From JASGDN01 sp049840815 (GTDB lineage Bacteria; Chloroflexota; Chloroflexia; Thermomicrobiales; UBA6265): 64,000 nucleotides of DNA. This document shows positions 16,924 to 25,734 of the stretch, in pieces. A model generated the notes under the pieces. The model made no database searches. It was not told the origin of the DNA and saw nothing but the letters and a program-made list of their open reading frames with translations. A program made the position numbers and the translations under genes. Numbering within the stretch: position 1 is the first letter of the stretch; every line of letters begins with the position of its first letter. The stretch lies in assembly GCA_049840815.1 (NCBI GenBank), contig JASGJI010000009.1:62001-126000 (forward strand). Reading direction: 5' to 3'.

Positions 16924-17451
16924 CTATCTTTCGCGAGTCTGCCAGAACTCCGTCAGCGGGCCGCGTTCGCCGAGGACCGGATCGGAGGTCGGCAGGGGGA
17001 CGCCGGCAATGATCTCGTCGGCGGCAGGGCGCTCGTGCGATTCCCCGCGCAGGAGGTCCGGACGTTGGCTGGCCGGGTAGGCGCCGACGACGAGGAGATC
17101 CGGTGACTGTTTGAGGTTGCGGTGGGCGGTCCCGGCGGGGAGGACAACGATGTCACCGGCCGAGAGGTCGAGCGCCGTGCCGCTGGGGCCGCCGAGCTGC
17201 ACGGAAACCGAGCCTCGGGCAATGCCCAGGGCTTCGTGCGCGGTGCTGTGATAGTGGTGGAAGCGGTAGATGCCGTTGCGCCAGACCTCCTCCCACCCCT
17301 GGTCGTGGAAGCGCTCCTCGATGGAGGCGGCGGGATCGTTGGTCGCGAGCGCGATCGCCTGCCGGTAGAAGACCACAGGGAGCGGGCTGTTCTGATAGGT
17401 GCCGTCGTCTTCGAGGATGAAGGATTCGATGCCGGGGAGTTCGGTGGTCAT
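16924..17451 (-). CDS. Cupin domain protein (paralogue 2)
   Basis: 175-residue cupin, paralogous to the gene at 3789-4373. It shares YRFHHYHSTAHEALGIA (metal ligands), SAGDIVVLPAGTAHRN and the C-terminal LPTSDPVLGERGPL. The ATG at 17451 is preferred over an upstream start because AAAGGA lies just before it. It sits 64 nt after the APH-type kinase gene on the same strand. The reaction is unknown. Confidence 0.8.
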   Translation of the reverse strand: MTTELPGIESFILEDDGTYQNSPLPVVFYRQAIALATNDPAASIEERFHDQGWEEVWRNGIYRFHHYHSTAHEALGIARGSVSVQLGGPSGTALDLSAGDIVVLPAGTAHRNLKQSPDLLVVGAYPASQRPDLLRGESHERPAADEIIAGVPLPTSDPVLGERGPLTEFWQTRER

Positions 17452-17515
17452 GGTGCGTCCTTTCGCATGCCTGACCTGCGAACCATGATTCGTGCCACGC
17501 CTCTGTGGGGAGCGT

Positions 17516-18487
17516 TCAGACACGGAGGGCGCGGTCGATCTTCATGTTGAGGTCGTGCCAACGATCGATGGAGGCGCTGTAGGCGAGATCGCCGAGGGCG
17601 ATATGCAGCATGCAGGCGCGGAGGCGATCGTCGAAGGCGGGCGTCGGGATTCCACTCGTCGCGAGGTGATCGCGCATGGCGGCCATGAAGTCGATGTGCT
17701 TCCAGGCCGGGTACCACGGTTGCCAGTAGGCCCACCAGGCGAGGTCGTAGAGCATGTCGCCGGTCATCGCGCAGCCCCAGTCGATCAGTGCCGAGATGCG
17801 GTGGCGTTCAGGATCGCAGAAGACGTTGAAGTTCAGCATGTCGCTGTGGATGAGGTGCCGTCCGACCATTCCGTTCGCTGCCTCGATGGCGTCGAGCGCG
17901 GATTCGAGCCGGGCGCGCAGCACGGCCCAGGTCGCGATTCCCTCCGGGGAGTTCTCTAGCTTGCGCAGCCAGCCATGACCGCGTCCTTCCGGATGATCGA
18001 CGGTGACATCCAGCAGGGCATCGCGCCAGGTGGGGAAAGGGGCGTTGCCGGAGACATCCCAGCCGCCGTAGCCGGTCGTGGCGGAGAGATCGGCGGCGCG
18101 GAGGGCATCGAAGGTGGCGAGGACGGAGGGCAGGAGTTCGCGCATCCCGGTCTCGTCCAACCCGTCAATGAAGATGCCAGCGGCGCGGGTCGAGATGCAG
18201 GCGAAGAGGCCCTCGCCGAGCTCCGGGATGGCACCGATGGCGAGGACCTGGGGAATGGGCAGCGTCTCGTTGGCGAAGGCAGCGGCGAGGCGGTCACGCT
18301 CGAAGTCATCGACGTGCTGGCCGACACGCACGACGAGCGACCTTCCCCCGGACGTGAATCCGAAGGCCCGGGACCACGCGCCCGATCCCAGCGGCGTCAG
18401 GTCGTGGACATCCGCGCCGATGAGGCGGACGACGGCAGCGCGGAGGCGGTCGGCGTCGAGCGTGAGGGTGGTGGTCGCATTCGTCAC
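17516..18487 (-). CDS. Aminoglycoside phosphotransferase (APH)-family kinase
   Basis: 323-residue kinase-fold protein. The catalytic loop HSDMLNFNVF and the metal-binding IDWGCAMTGDMLYDLAWW segment are clear APH/choline-kinase motifs, similar to hygromycin B 4-O-kinase-like proteins. It transfers phosphate from ATP to a hydroxyl on an aminoglycoside or a metabolite. The start is a GTG at 18487 with GGAGG 7 nt upstream. The family motifs do not allow a specific resistance claim. Confidence 0.82.
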   Translation of the reverse strand: MTNATTTLTLDADRLRAAVVRLIGADVHDLTPLGSGAWSRAFGFTSGGRSLVVRVGQHVDDFERDRLAAAFANETLPIPQVLAIGAIPELGEGLFACISTRAAGIFIDGLDETGMRELLPSVLATFDALRAADLSATTGYGGWDVSGNAPFPTWRDALLDVTVDHPEGRGHGWLRKLENSPEGIATWAVLRARLESALDAIEAANGMVGRHLIHSDMLNFNVFCDPERHRISALIDWGCAMTGDMLYDLAWWAYWQPWYPAWKHIDFMAAMRDHLATSGIPTPAFDDRLRACMLHIALGDLAYSASIDRWHDLNMKIDRALRV

Positions 18488-18537
18488 GGCGAGTCCTCCG
18501 GGATGGGGGAAATGTGTCTGCTCCGATCATCGCATAC

Positions 18538-18577
18538 GACACAGGAGGACGATGCGCCCGCATCGTCCTCCTGTGTC
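18538..18577. terminator. Terminator downstream of the propeller gene
   Basis: A 19-bp perfect stem (18538-18556 with 18559-18577) and a very short loop sit between the stop of the beta-propeller gene and the start of the APH gene, both on the minus strand. Confidence 0.7.
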
Positions 18578-18595
18578 CGAGATTGGGGTCGTTGC

Positions 18596-19945
18596 TTAGT
18601 TGGCGTCAGCCGGGAATGCTGGGAGGTTCGCGACGCGGAAGACGCCGCCGGAACCCGCCTCCGAGATGACCTCGACGCCGCTGGAGCGTCCTTCCATCTC
18701 GAATGCGCCGAAGTCGACGATCCAGAGGGAGCCGTCCTTCGGGTTGAAGCGGACATCGATTGGGCGGTGCATGCCCTCCGTGAGGAGGATGTGCTGCTTC
18801 CAGTCGCTCGTGCGGACGAGGACCAGCGCGCGGCCCACAGTCGGATGACCCGCTGCCGCGGTCATCGGGGTCTCGTCGCCGAAGAGGGCCGCGACGAGGA
18901 TGCCGCCGTTGGAGGACGGGTCGATGTCGAACTTGGTGGACGCGGTGTGCGTCTCGAACTCGACCAGCGGCGCCTCGCGCTCCGGCAGCTCATCGTGGTT
19001 GGCGATGATGAAGGTCGGGCGGTCGCCGGTGACGGGGATGAAGCGGTCCGAGGTGATCGGATCGGCGCCCATGAAGTCCGGCCAGCCGTACCACTTGCCT
19101 TCCTTCACTTCCCAGAGGTAATCCGGGACGTTCGCGACCGGGCGGCTGCCACGGTCGTCGGCGCCCTGGTCCATCGCCAGCAGGCGGCCGTCCGGCAGGA
19201 AGCGCAGGCCGAAGGCGTTGCGGATGCCCCAGGCGACCATCTCGATGTCGGTGCCATCCGGATTGGCGCGGTGGATGGCCGAGGTTGCCGGGTTGCCGGC
19301 CTTCACGACCGTGCCCTGCTCGACCGTCTCGCCGAACTGGGAGAACGGGCCGGTGATGAGGCGGGCGTCCGGATCATCCTTCTTGAACGGATTGCTCGTC
19401 TCGACGCGGACATCGTTGAGCACGATGTCGTAGCCGGGAATGTCGACGCTGTGCGGCAGCTTCTTCAGCCAGCCCATGATGAGGGCGTCGAGGCCGACGA
19501 TGCCGGTGTTGGTCATCGCGCCCTGGCCCCAGTACATCTTGCCATCCGGGCCGAACGCGACTTCACCGGTGTGATAGTTGCCGCCGCCCGGCAGCTCGTT
19601 CAGGACGTCCTTCCAGGTGCCGTCCAGCTCGACGCGGGTGATGCGGCCCGGATTCGACCCCTGCGAGACCCAGAGTGAGCCGTCGTGGAAGGTGACGCCC
19701 GTCAGCGGATGGCCGAGGCCCTCCACGACGAGGGACCGCTCGCCGTCCGGCGTCAGCTTCCAGACCTTGCCGCCACGCTCTGTCTTGCCGAAGCCGATGC
19801 CGGTCTCGCCGATGTAGGCGTTGCCCTCGTCATCGAAGGCGAGACTGGACGGGAAGTTGAACCCTCCGGCGATCTTCTCGATCGGGCCGAGTTCTGCCGA
19901 GGAATATTTCTCCTGCCATCCGGTCTTTGGAGTAGAGATCGACAC
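18596..19945 (-). CDS. Beta-propeller sugar (sorbosone) dehydrogenase-like protein
   Basis: 449-residue protein with NHL/PQQ-dependent sugar dehydrogenase-type blades. Repeated motifs include FPSSLAFDDEGNAYIGET, TGEVAFGPDGKMYWGQG, AFGLRFLPDGRLLAMDQG and PIDVRFNPKDGSLWIVDFG. No signal peptide is visible from the GTG start at 19945, which has AAGG 8 nt upstream. It may oxidise a sugar or bind one without oxidising it; quinone binding cannot be shown. It begins 5 nt after the membrane protein stop, so the two are probably one operon. Confidence 0.75.
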   Translation of the reverse strand: MSISTPKTGWQEKYSSAELGPIEKIAGGFNFPSSLAFDDEGNAYIGETGIGFGKTERGGKVWKLTPDGERSLVVEGLGHPLTGVTFHDGSLWVSQGSNPGRITRVELDGTWKDVLNELPGGGNYHTGEVAFGPDGKMYWGQGAMTNTGIVGLDALIMGWLKKLPHSVDIPGYDIVLNDVRVETSNPFKKDDPDARLITGPFSQFGETVEQGTVVKAGNPATSAIHRANPDGTDIEMVAWGIRNAFGLRFLPDGRLLAMDQGADDRGSRPVANVPDYLWEVKEGKWYGWPDFMGADPITSDRFIPVTGDRPTFIIANHDELPEREAPLVEFETHTASTKFDIDPSSNGGILVAALFGDETPMTAAAGHPTVGRALVLVRTSDWKQHILLTEGMHRPIDVRFNPKDGSLWIVDFGAFEMEGRSSGVEVISEAGSGGVFRVANLPAFPADAN

Positions 19946-19950
19946 GATAC

Positions 19951-20637
19951 TTACCTTTCCGTGTGTTCCTGATATGTACCCGATTCCCGATGGTCGCGTC
20001 GCGGCATCAGGAATCGCTGTTCCACAAACCAGCCGATCAGCCAGAAGGCGCCCGCCAGTACGATGACGAGCACGAAGACCAGCATCCCGCTTGCCACACT
20101 CGTGGCGTAGGCGCCCGCGATCGCGTAGATCAACGCTGCCGGGAAGGCCCCAACGACGATGCCGATCGTCGCCTTGCCCCATCCAAGCGTGGATGCGCCG
20201 GCCATGATCGCCGTCGTTTCGGCCAGGATCGGCACCGGACGGGTGACGATCAGCGCGAGCGGTCCCCAGCGTTCGAGCAGGCGGTTGGACGCCGCCTGTT
20301 CTTCCGGGGAGACGAAGCGGGCGATGAACCGCATGCCCTTCCGCCCAATCGCGAAGCCGACGAGCGCCGCACCGACGCTGCCGATCATCGAAAGCGTCGT
20401 GCCGAGCACGATCCCGAAGAGTGCGCCCTGGGCGGTCATCACGAGGCTGGACGGCACGGGCAGGAGGACATCTACCAGCAACAGGCCGACCCCCAGCATC
20501 GCCGCACCAATACCGCCACGACCGAGCTGGTCGGAGGGATCGGCGAGGAGCGGAATGCCAAGTGCTTCGACGATGAGAAAGCTGACGAGGACGAACGCCG
20601 CGATCGCCAGCGCGATCAGCGTGTATCTCCGGGTCAC
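19951..20637 (-). CDS. DedA/VTT-domain membrane protein
   Basis: 228-residue membrane protein with the VTT (SNARE-associated, PF09335) core. Visible landmarks are LLPVPSSLVMTAQGALFG, a GxxxG-rich helix with SVGAALVGFAIGRKG, and the arginine-containing RPVPILAETTAIMAG re-entrant segment. Members act in phospholipid scrambling or flipping. GTG at 20637 with AGGA upstream is the preferred start. It is coupled to the propeller gene. Confidence 0.82.
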   Translation of the reverse strand: MTRRYTLIALAIAAFVLVSFLIVEALGIPLLADPSDQLGRGGIGAAMLGVGLLLVDVLLPVPSSLVMTAQGALFGIVLGTTLSMIGSVGAALVGFAIGRKGMRFIARFVSPEEQAASNRLLERWGPLALIVTRPVPILAETTAIMAGASTLGWGKATIGIVVGAFPAALIYAIAGAYATSVASGMLVFVLVIVLAGAFWLIGWFVEQRFLMPRRDHRESGTYQEHTER

Positions 20638-20912
20638 GAGTCGTTCCTGTCGGCGTGTGGCAGGAATGCCGGCGTCTGCACGGTTCGGCCCGGCAATGGA
20701 CAGGCCGGGCCAGGGTTGACGGCGCGGGTGACGCACCATGCGAATGATGCCTGTTGGCGATCACCGGCGATGCGCGTCGGACAGTGTCCTTTGGCCGCTA
20801 CCGCGATCGTATGACCGATCAGGTGCAGTGTATCGCGATTTTTCGATCTGAACAGACCTATTTCGACTGGATACGTTCCATAGGGAATGAGTTCATCGCT
20901 CGGTAGTGTAAG

Positions 20913-20929
20913 ATGAGAATGCGTCTCAT
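20913..20929. promoter_or_regulatory. Fur-like palindrome upstream of the dehydrogenase operon
   Basis: ATGAGA-N5-TCTCAT is a perfect 6-bp inverted repeat 38 nt before the Tat subunit gene. Its TGAGAATGCGTCTCA core resembles iron-box sequences but lacks the central AT. No metal regulator gene is nearby. Confidence 0.35.
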
Positions 20930-20967
20930 ATGTAAGATATGCCGATAGGAAAAGGCGGGAGGGTGTC

Positions 20968-21462
20968 ATGGTGTCTGCGGGAGAGACTGGCCTTTCACGG
21001 CGACGGCTGATTGCCGGAACGACGGCTGCGGGCGTGGGCCTGGCGTTACCGATGGTGGCCGCCGCCGAGGCAACGCCGGCTGCGAGCCCAGCCGCGCTCG
21101 ATGCGGCGGTCGTCCTGCGGGTGTCGCAAGCGGTGGTTGGTGGCGGCACGCTCGATGAGGCGGCGGTGCCGCCGCTGGTCGATCTGCTTGCGGGGGAACC
21201 CGGCAGTGCGGCGGCCATCGCCGAACTTGCGGCGATTCCGGACATGACGCCCGAGGCGCTGGAGGCGGCCTCCGCCGATGCCAAGGCGGTGGCCGCGAAC
21301 ATCCTTTCCTACTGGTACCAGGGGCAGTTCAACGGGAAACCGGCGCCGAACCGGGCAGGCATCTTCTTCTCGCTCGTGTCGTGGCAGGCGTTGCCGTACA
21401 TGACGCAACCGACGCTGTGCAAGGCGTTCGGGTACTGGGCTGCGGATGTGATGCCGTCCTGA
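20968..21462 (+). CDS. Tat-exported small subunit of a sugar dehydrogenase
   Basis: 164 residues with an N-terminal Tat signal (SRRRLIAG followed by a hydrophobic stretch ending in AAEA). The rest resembles the small subunit of membrane-bound FAD sorbitol/sugar dehydrogenases (FAD-SLDH family), ending with YWYQGQFNG and a TLCKAFGYWA tail. It would escort the folded FAD subunit across the membrane. GGGAGGG precedes the ATG. It lies 40 nt upstream of the GMC oxidoreductase gene, as in known operons. No cytochrome c subunit follows. Confidence 0.75.
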   Translation: MVSAGETGLSRRRLIAGTTAAGVGLALPMVAAAEATPAASPAALDAAVVLRVSQAVVGGGTLDEAAVPPLVDLLAGEPGSAAAIAELAAIPDMTPEALEAASADAKAVAANILSYWYQGQFNGKPAPNRAGIFFSLVSWQALPYMTQPTLCKAFGYWAADVMPS

Positions 21463-21502
21463 TCCGTCGATACGTGGTGGCTCCGGATAGGGGAGGGAAA
21501 GC

Positions 21503-23149
21503 ATGGAACCAAACGAACACTACGATGTCGTCATCGTTGGCTCCGGAGTGGCCGGGGCATTGATCGCCGCCCGGCTCGTCGCGGCGGGCGCGACGGTGCG
21601 CATCCTGGAGGCCGGCCCGCGTACCGATCGCGCGGCGGCAGTCGAGCGCTATCGATCTGGCGTCTACGCCTACGAGAGTCCGGAGTGGGCGCCACAGCCG
21701 ACGACGTCTGACCTTGACTACTACTACGTACAGGCCGGGCCGGTGAAGTTCTCCAGCGACTACGAGCGCCGCGTCGGCGGCACGACCTGGCATTGGCTCG
21801 GGAACTGTCCGCGCCTGCTGCCAAGCGACTTCGAGATGCAGACGCGCTTCGGCGTCGGGGTCGACTGGCCGATCTCATACGACGACCTGGAGCCCTGGTA
21901 CGTCGATGCCGAACACGAACTCGGTGTCTCCGGCAACAGCGAGCACAATGACGGATCGCCACGCAGCGCGCCGTATCCGATGCCGGGATTGCCATTCGCC
22001 TCCGGTGACGCGATGTTCCAGGAAGCTGCGAAGACGCTCGGCCTGGAACTGTTGCAGACACCGCAGGCCCGCAATGCCGAGCCCGGTTACCAGGGCCGAT
22101 CGCAGTGCTGCGGGAATGCCACCTGCATTCCGGTCTGTCCGGTGCAGGCGAAGTACGACGCCACGCATCATCTCGACCTCGCCGAGAAGGCGGGGGTGGA
22201 GATCACCGAGAACGCGGTGGTCTACAACGTCGTGGCGGACAGCGACGGTACGATCAGCACGGTGCAGTACAAGGACCAGGATGGCGCATCGCACGATGTG
22301 ACGGCGAAGCTCTTCGTGGTCGCCGCGAACGGGATCGAGACACCGAAGCTGCTGCTGATCTCGAAGGGGGAGCACACCCCGAACGGGATCGCCAATTCGA
22401 GCGATCAGGTGGGACGTCATCTCGCCGATCATCCGGAGGCGCGGGTCAGCGCCGTCGTGCCGAAGCCCTATGCCGGGTATCGCGGGCCGCTCCAGCTGTC
22501 CGGGATCGACTCGGTGCGGGAGGGCGACTTCCGGAGCGAACGCGCCGCGATCCGGTTGCAGGTCTCGCACAGTGTCGGCAGCCCGATGAACATGGCGCGG
22601 GACCTGATCGCTCAAGGCAAGGTTGGGGTGGCGTTGTTCAGCGAGATCGCGAAGGCTGCGCCCTATCAGGTGCGGCTGGCCAGCATGATCGAGCAACTGC
22701 CGGACGAGAACAACCGGGTCACGATCGACGACACACAGGTGGACGCGCTGGGCATCCCGCGTCCGAAGCTGACGTACTCGTATGACGAGTACGTGATGGG
22801 CGGTTGGAAGGCCGCGAAGGAGCTTCACGACCAGATGCTGGCGGCGGTCGGTGCAACGAACGTCGTCCACAACGAGGAGTTGGGCGGCGTCGGGCACCTG
22901 ATGGGGACGGTGCGCATGGGCGACGACCCGGCCACGTCGGTGACGGATGGGTTCGGGCGGACGCACGACCACCCGAACCTCTACCTTGCGGGCTCTGGCC
23001 TCTTCCCGACGACCGGGACCGCGAATCCGACGCTGACGATTGCCGCGCTGGCCCTGCGGAGCGCCGCGCAGATCACGAAGGAACTGGGCCTGACGCCGGT
23101 GGCGACGCCTTCCGCCTCGCCAGCCTCACCCGTGGCGACCCCGGTGTAG
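21503..23149 (+). CDS. GMC-family FAD-dependent dehydrogenase
   Basis: 548 residues. The N-terminal Rossmann motif VVIVGSGVAGALIAARLVAAG binds FAD. The GGTTWHWLG segment and the C-terminal GVGHLMGTVRMG...PNLYLAGSGLFPT are typical of GMC dehydrogenases acting on sugars or alcohols (gluconate/sorbitol/fructose type). A cysteine-rich stretch SQCCGNATCIPVCPVQAKYD is also typical of the membrane-bound subgroup. It lacks its own signal peptide and probably travels with the Tat small subunit. The C-terminal tail is low-complexity Ala/Ser/Thr/Pro. The substrate and electron acceptor are unknown. Confidence 0.88.
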   Translation: MEPNEHYDVVIVGSGVAGALIAARLVAAGATVRILEAGPRTDRAAAVERYRSGVYAYESPEWAPQPTTSDLDYYYVQAGPVKFSSDYERRVGGTTWHWLGNCPRLLPSDFEMQTRFGVGVDWPISYDDLEPWYVDAEHELGVSGNSEHNDGSPRSAPYPMPGLPFASGDAMFQEAAKTLGLELLQTPQARNAEPGYQGRSQCCGNATCIPVCPVQAKYDATHHLDLAEKAGVEITENAVVYNVVADSDGTISTVQYKDQDGASHDVTAKLFVVAANGIETPKLLLISKGEHTPNGIANSSDQVGRHLADHPEARVSAVVPKPYAGYRGPLQLSGIDSVREGDFRSERAAIRLQVSHSVGSPMNMARDLIAQGKVGVALFSEIAKAAPYQVRLASMIEQLPDENNRVTIDDTQVDALGIPRPKLTYSYDEYVMGGWKAAKELHDQMLAAVGATNVVHNEELGGVGHLMGTVRMGDDPATSVTDGFGRTHDHPNLYLAGSGLFPTTGTANPTLTIAALALRSAAQITKELGLTPVATPSASPASPVATPV

Positions 23150-23160
23150 AGATGCTGCGC

Positions 23161-23252
23161 GAGGCGGCGCGACACATTGGTCGCGCCGTACGAACAGGGT
23201 GTCGTGCGGGACGAGGCCGTTCGTACGGCGGCACCAATGTGTGCCGCCCCTC
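23161..23252. repeat. Imperfect palindromic element with about 34-nt arms
   Basis: Arms at 23161-23195 and 23219-23252 pair over most of their length (shared ACATTGGT and GCCGTACGAAC blocks). The element lies between the convergent GMC and EboF-like genes. Part of its sequence (GCCGTACGAAC) recurs near 24695. Confidence 0.75.
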
Positions 23253-23275
23253 GGCGTGACCTGCGATGGGCGAAC

Positions 23276-24652
23276 CTACGCGCCGCCGCGGAGGTGGGCG
23301 AGGATGACGTCGAAGACGTCGGTCGCGTCGATCGTCTCCTTCGGAAGCAGGTGCGCCTGCTTCGTAAGGATGATCGGGCCGTCCTCCGGTGCGGTCTTCA
23401 GGCCGTGGGAGCCCTTCACGTACTTGCCGTCCAGTGGCACCACTTCGAGCAGCGAGCGGAAGCCGGCCTTCTTCTTCAGCAGGGAGAAGCCGGCTTTCGC
23501 TTTCACGAACTTGTCCTCGGGATCGAAGAAGAGCTCCGCCGGGTCGTAGCCTGGCTTCTGGTGAATGTCGACCGTGCGTGCGTAGTCCGGTGCTTTCGCG
23601 TCGTCCAGCCAGAAGTAGTAGGTGAACCACGCATCCGGCTCCGCCAGCGCCACGAGTTCGCCCGACCGCTCGTGGTCGAGGTGGTATTCGCGCTTCCCGT
23701 CCTCGTCGAGCACCTGCGCCACGCCCGGCGTCGCTTCGACCACTGCCTTCACCTCGTCCAGCAGGGAGGGGTCCTGCACGTAGATGTTCGCGATCTGGTG
23801 GTCGGCGGCGGCGAAGACCTTGCTCTGGCCGGGATCGAACATGTCGCGACCCAGTTCCTCGCGGTAGGCCAGCCAGCCCTTCTGGCGGAAGATGCGGTTC
23901 AGGTGCACCTGGCGCGAGACGGGCACGATCCCGTATTCCGAGACGAGAATTACCTGCGCGCCGCGCCCCTCGTAGAAGTCGATCAGGTCGCCGGTCACCT
24001 CGTCGATTTCGCGGAGGTCCTTGTCCATCGTGGCGAGGTCCGGCCCGACCTTCTGGAGGCCGTAATCGAGGTGCGGCAGGTACACCAGCGAGAGCGTCGG
24101 GTTGTACCGCTTGTCGACGATCTTCGAGGCGTTGGCGATCCATGTCGAGGAGGTGATGTTCGCGTTGGCGCCCCAGAAGGTGAAGAGCGGGAATTGCCCG
24201 AGTTCTTCCTGCAGCGTATCGCGGAGGTCGATCGGCTTGGTGTAGCAGTCGGGGATCTTGCGGCCGTCGGAGGGGTACATCGGGCGCGGCGTCACGAGGT
24301 AGTCCACGGTGGAGTTCATGTTGAACCACCAGCACATGTTCACGCAGGTGAAGGTCGGATCCTCCTGCTTCGCGATGTCCCAGATCTTCGGCGCCTGGAC
24401 GAGCGTGTTGGACTGTCGCCAGAACTTGATCTCCGCCATGTCGCGGAAGTACCAGCCGTTCGCGACTGCACCGTGTTCGGCGGGCGTCTTGCCGGTGAGA
24501 TAGGTGGAGTGGGCGGTGGCGGTGACAGCCGGGATCACCGGATCGATGAGTGCCTGGCTGGCGCGTTCCTTCCAGGCGCGGATGCGGGGCGTGGCATCGC
24601 CGATGAGGGCGGGAACCAGTCCGACGACGTTGATGACGACGGTTTTCTGCAT
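23276..24652 (-). CDS. eboF: EboF-like alkaline phosphatase/phosphodiesterase-fold protein
   Basis: 458 residues of the alkaline phosphatase (type I phosphodiesterase/nucleotide pyrophosphatase) superfamily. The nucleophile region PAVTATAHSTYLTGKTPAEHG is present, with T44 in the nucleophile position. Two usual metal-ligand segments are altered: the first strand reads VINVVGL rather than carrying Asp, and SEYGI stands where DHG is expected. LPHLDYGL retains the second metal site. It could therefore be a specialised or weak phosphatase. GGAG precedes the ATG. Last gene of the ebo-type set, 205 nt after the prenyltransferase with a palindromic element between. Symbol assigned from family plus context. 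Confidence 0.75.
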   Translation of the reverse strand: MQKTVVINVVGLVPALIGDATPRIRAWKERASQALIDPVIPAVTATAHSTYLTGKTPAEHGAVANGWYFRDMAEIKFWRQSNTLVQAPKIWDIAKQEDPTFTCVNMCWWFNMNSTVDYLVTPRPMYPSDGRKIPDCYTKPIDLRDTLQEELGQFPLFTFWGANANITSSTWIANASKIVDKRYNPTLSLVYLPHLDYGLQKVGPDLATMDKDLREIDEVTGDLIDFYEGRGAQVILVSEYGIVPVSRQVHLNRIFRQKGWLAYREELGRDMFDPGQSKVFAAADHQIANIYVQDPSLLDEVKAVVEATPGVAQVLDEDGKREYHLDHERSGELVALAEPDAWFTYYFWLDDAKAPDYARTVDIHQKPGYDPAELFFDPEDKFVKAKAGFSLLKKKAGFRSLLEVVPLDGKYVKGSHGLKTAPEDGPIILTKQAHLLPKETIDATDVFDVILAHLRGGA

Positions 24653-24736
24653 GGGAGACTCCGGTGGGCTGTGATTGGCGTGACCACGTCGGGTGCGCCG
24701 TACGAACGACGCGTCCACGCTTGCGACGGCTTTGCG

Positions 24737-24824
24737 CGTAGGGGCGAGGATCGCGAGTCGCGGCCGATGATCGCCCGACGTGTTTCCAGCTATCCTCGGC
24801 GATCACAAGGATCTTGCTCCTACG
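24737..24824. repeat. GTAGGG-type palindromic element inside the ebo cluster
   Basis: Imperfect inverted arms start CGTAGGGGCGAGG and end TTGCTCCTACG. It lies between the prenyltransferase and EboF-like genes. It is related to the better preserved copy at 27123-27193. Confidence 0.65.
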
Positions 24825-24857
24825 ATGGGTTGGGGTCCACTACGAACATCGACGCGC

Positions 24858-25706
24858 TCAGGTCCCGCGAATCCAGCGCTGGAGGACATTGGTGGCGACG
24901 AAGGCGATCAGCGCGATGCCGACCGCGATCCATTCGCCATGCGTGGCAAGCAGCAGGGCGTCGAGCAGGGAGATCCCGGCGATCAGGCTGGCGATGGCGC
25001 GTCCGAAGGCGGGCGGCTTCTGCTGGTAGACGAAGGTGAGGCTGTAGACGGCCCATCCGACCATGACACCGGCGAGGACGATCACGCCGGGACTGAAGTC
25101 GCGGACGATGGCGAGCACTGGCGGCAGGAAGAGCGCGACCACAGGCCAGTAGCGGAAACCCGCCGGGCCGTGCTCCATCTTCGCGATGCTCGTCAGGCCG
25201 GCGACGTAGAGCAGCATCGCCGCGCACCAGAGCGTCGCTTCCGTCGTCCATGCCCCGGCGAATGCGAAGAAGGCCATCACATAGACGAGGACACGCGTGC
25301 CGCCCATGAAGAGCGGGCCGACAGGATTGCCCTTGTGCCAGGCATCGTAGACGGCAATGACGCCGATCAGGGCGATGGCCGCGATGACGGCGCGCAGGTT
25401 GGTGGTCGCGACGAGGCCGAGACCGATCGCGAACATCGCCCCGGTGGCGCCCCAGGCGACCGGCATTGGCACGACCCCGGATGGGATCGGGCGGTCCGGA
25501 CGCTGCTGGCGGTCGATCTCCACGTCGAGGATGTCGTTGAGATACATCCCGGCGGTGTAGAAGAGCGCGGTCGCAAGACATAATGCAACGATCGGCCAGC
25601 CGAACGTCAGGGAGGTCGCCAGCGCGGCCCCGGCGAGGACGTTGCTGACCACGGTCGGCGTGTTCGAAATGCGGGCCAGTGAGAGATGGGCACGCACGAC
25701 GGACAT
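24858..25706 (-). CDS. eboC: EboC-like UbiA-superfamily prenyltransferase
   Basis: 282-residue integral membrane protein with about eight helices. The first Asp-rich motif is NDILDVEID, the diphosphate-Mg2+ site of UbiA prenyltransferases. The second is around VYDAWHKGNPVGPLFMGGTR, which has a lone Asp rather than DxxxD. It probably transfers or binds an isoprenoid or polar head group in the membrane. Start is uncertain: ATG at 25706 avoids overlap with the upstream gene, while ATG at 25748 would overlap it; neither has a strong ribosome site. It is followed by a palindromic repeat and the EboF-like gene. Confidence 0.8.
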   Translation of the reverse strand: MSVVRAHLSLARISNTPTVVSNVLAGAALATSLTFGWPIVALCLATALFYTAGMYLNDILDVEIDRQQRPDRPIPSGVVPMPVAWGATGAMFAIGLGLVATTNLRAVIAAIALIGVIAVYDAWHKGNPVGPLFMGGTRVLVYVMAFFAFAGAWTTEATLWCAAMLLYVAGLTSIAKMEHGPAGFRYWPVVALFLPPVLAIVRDFSPGVIVLAGVMVGWAVYSLTFVYQQKPPAFGRAIASLIAGISLLDALLLATHGEWIAVGIALIAFVATNVLQRWIRGT

Positions 25707-25734
25707 TTCGGGGCGGGCTGGGGTCGAGGGGGCG

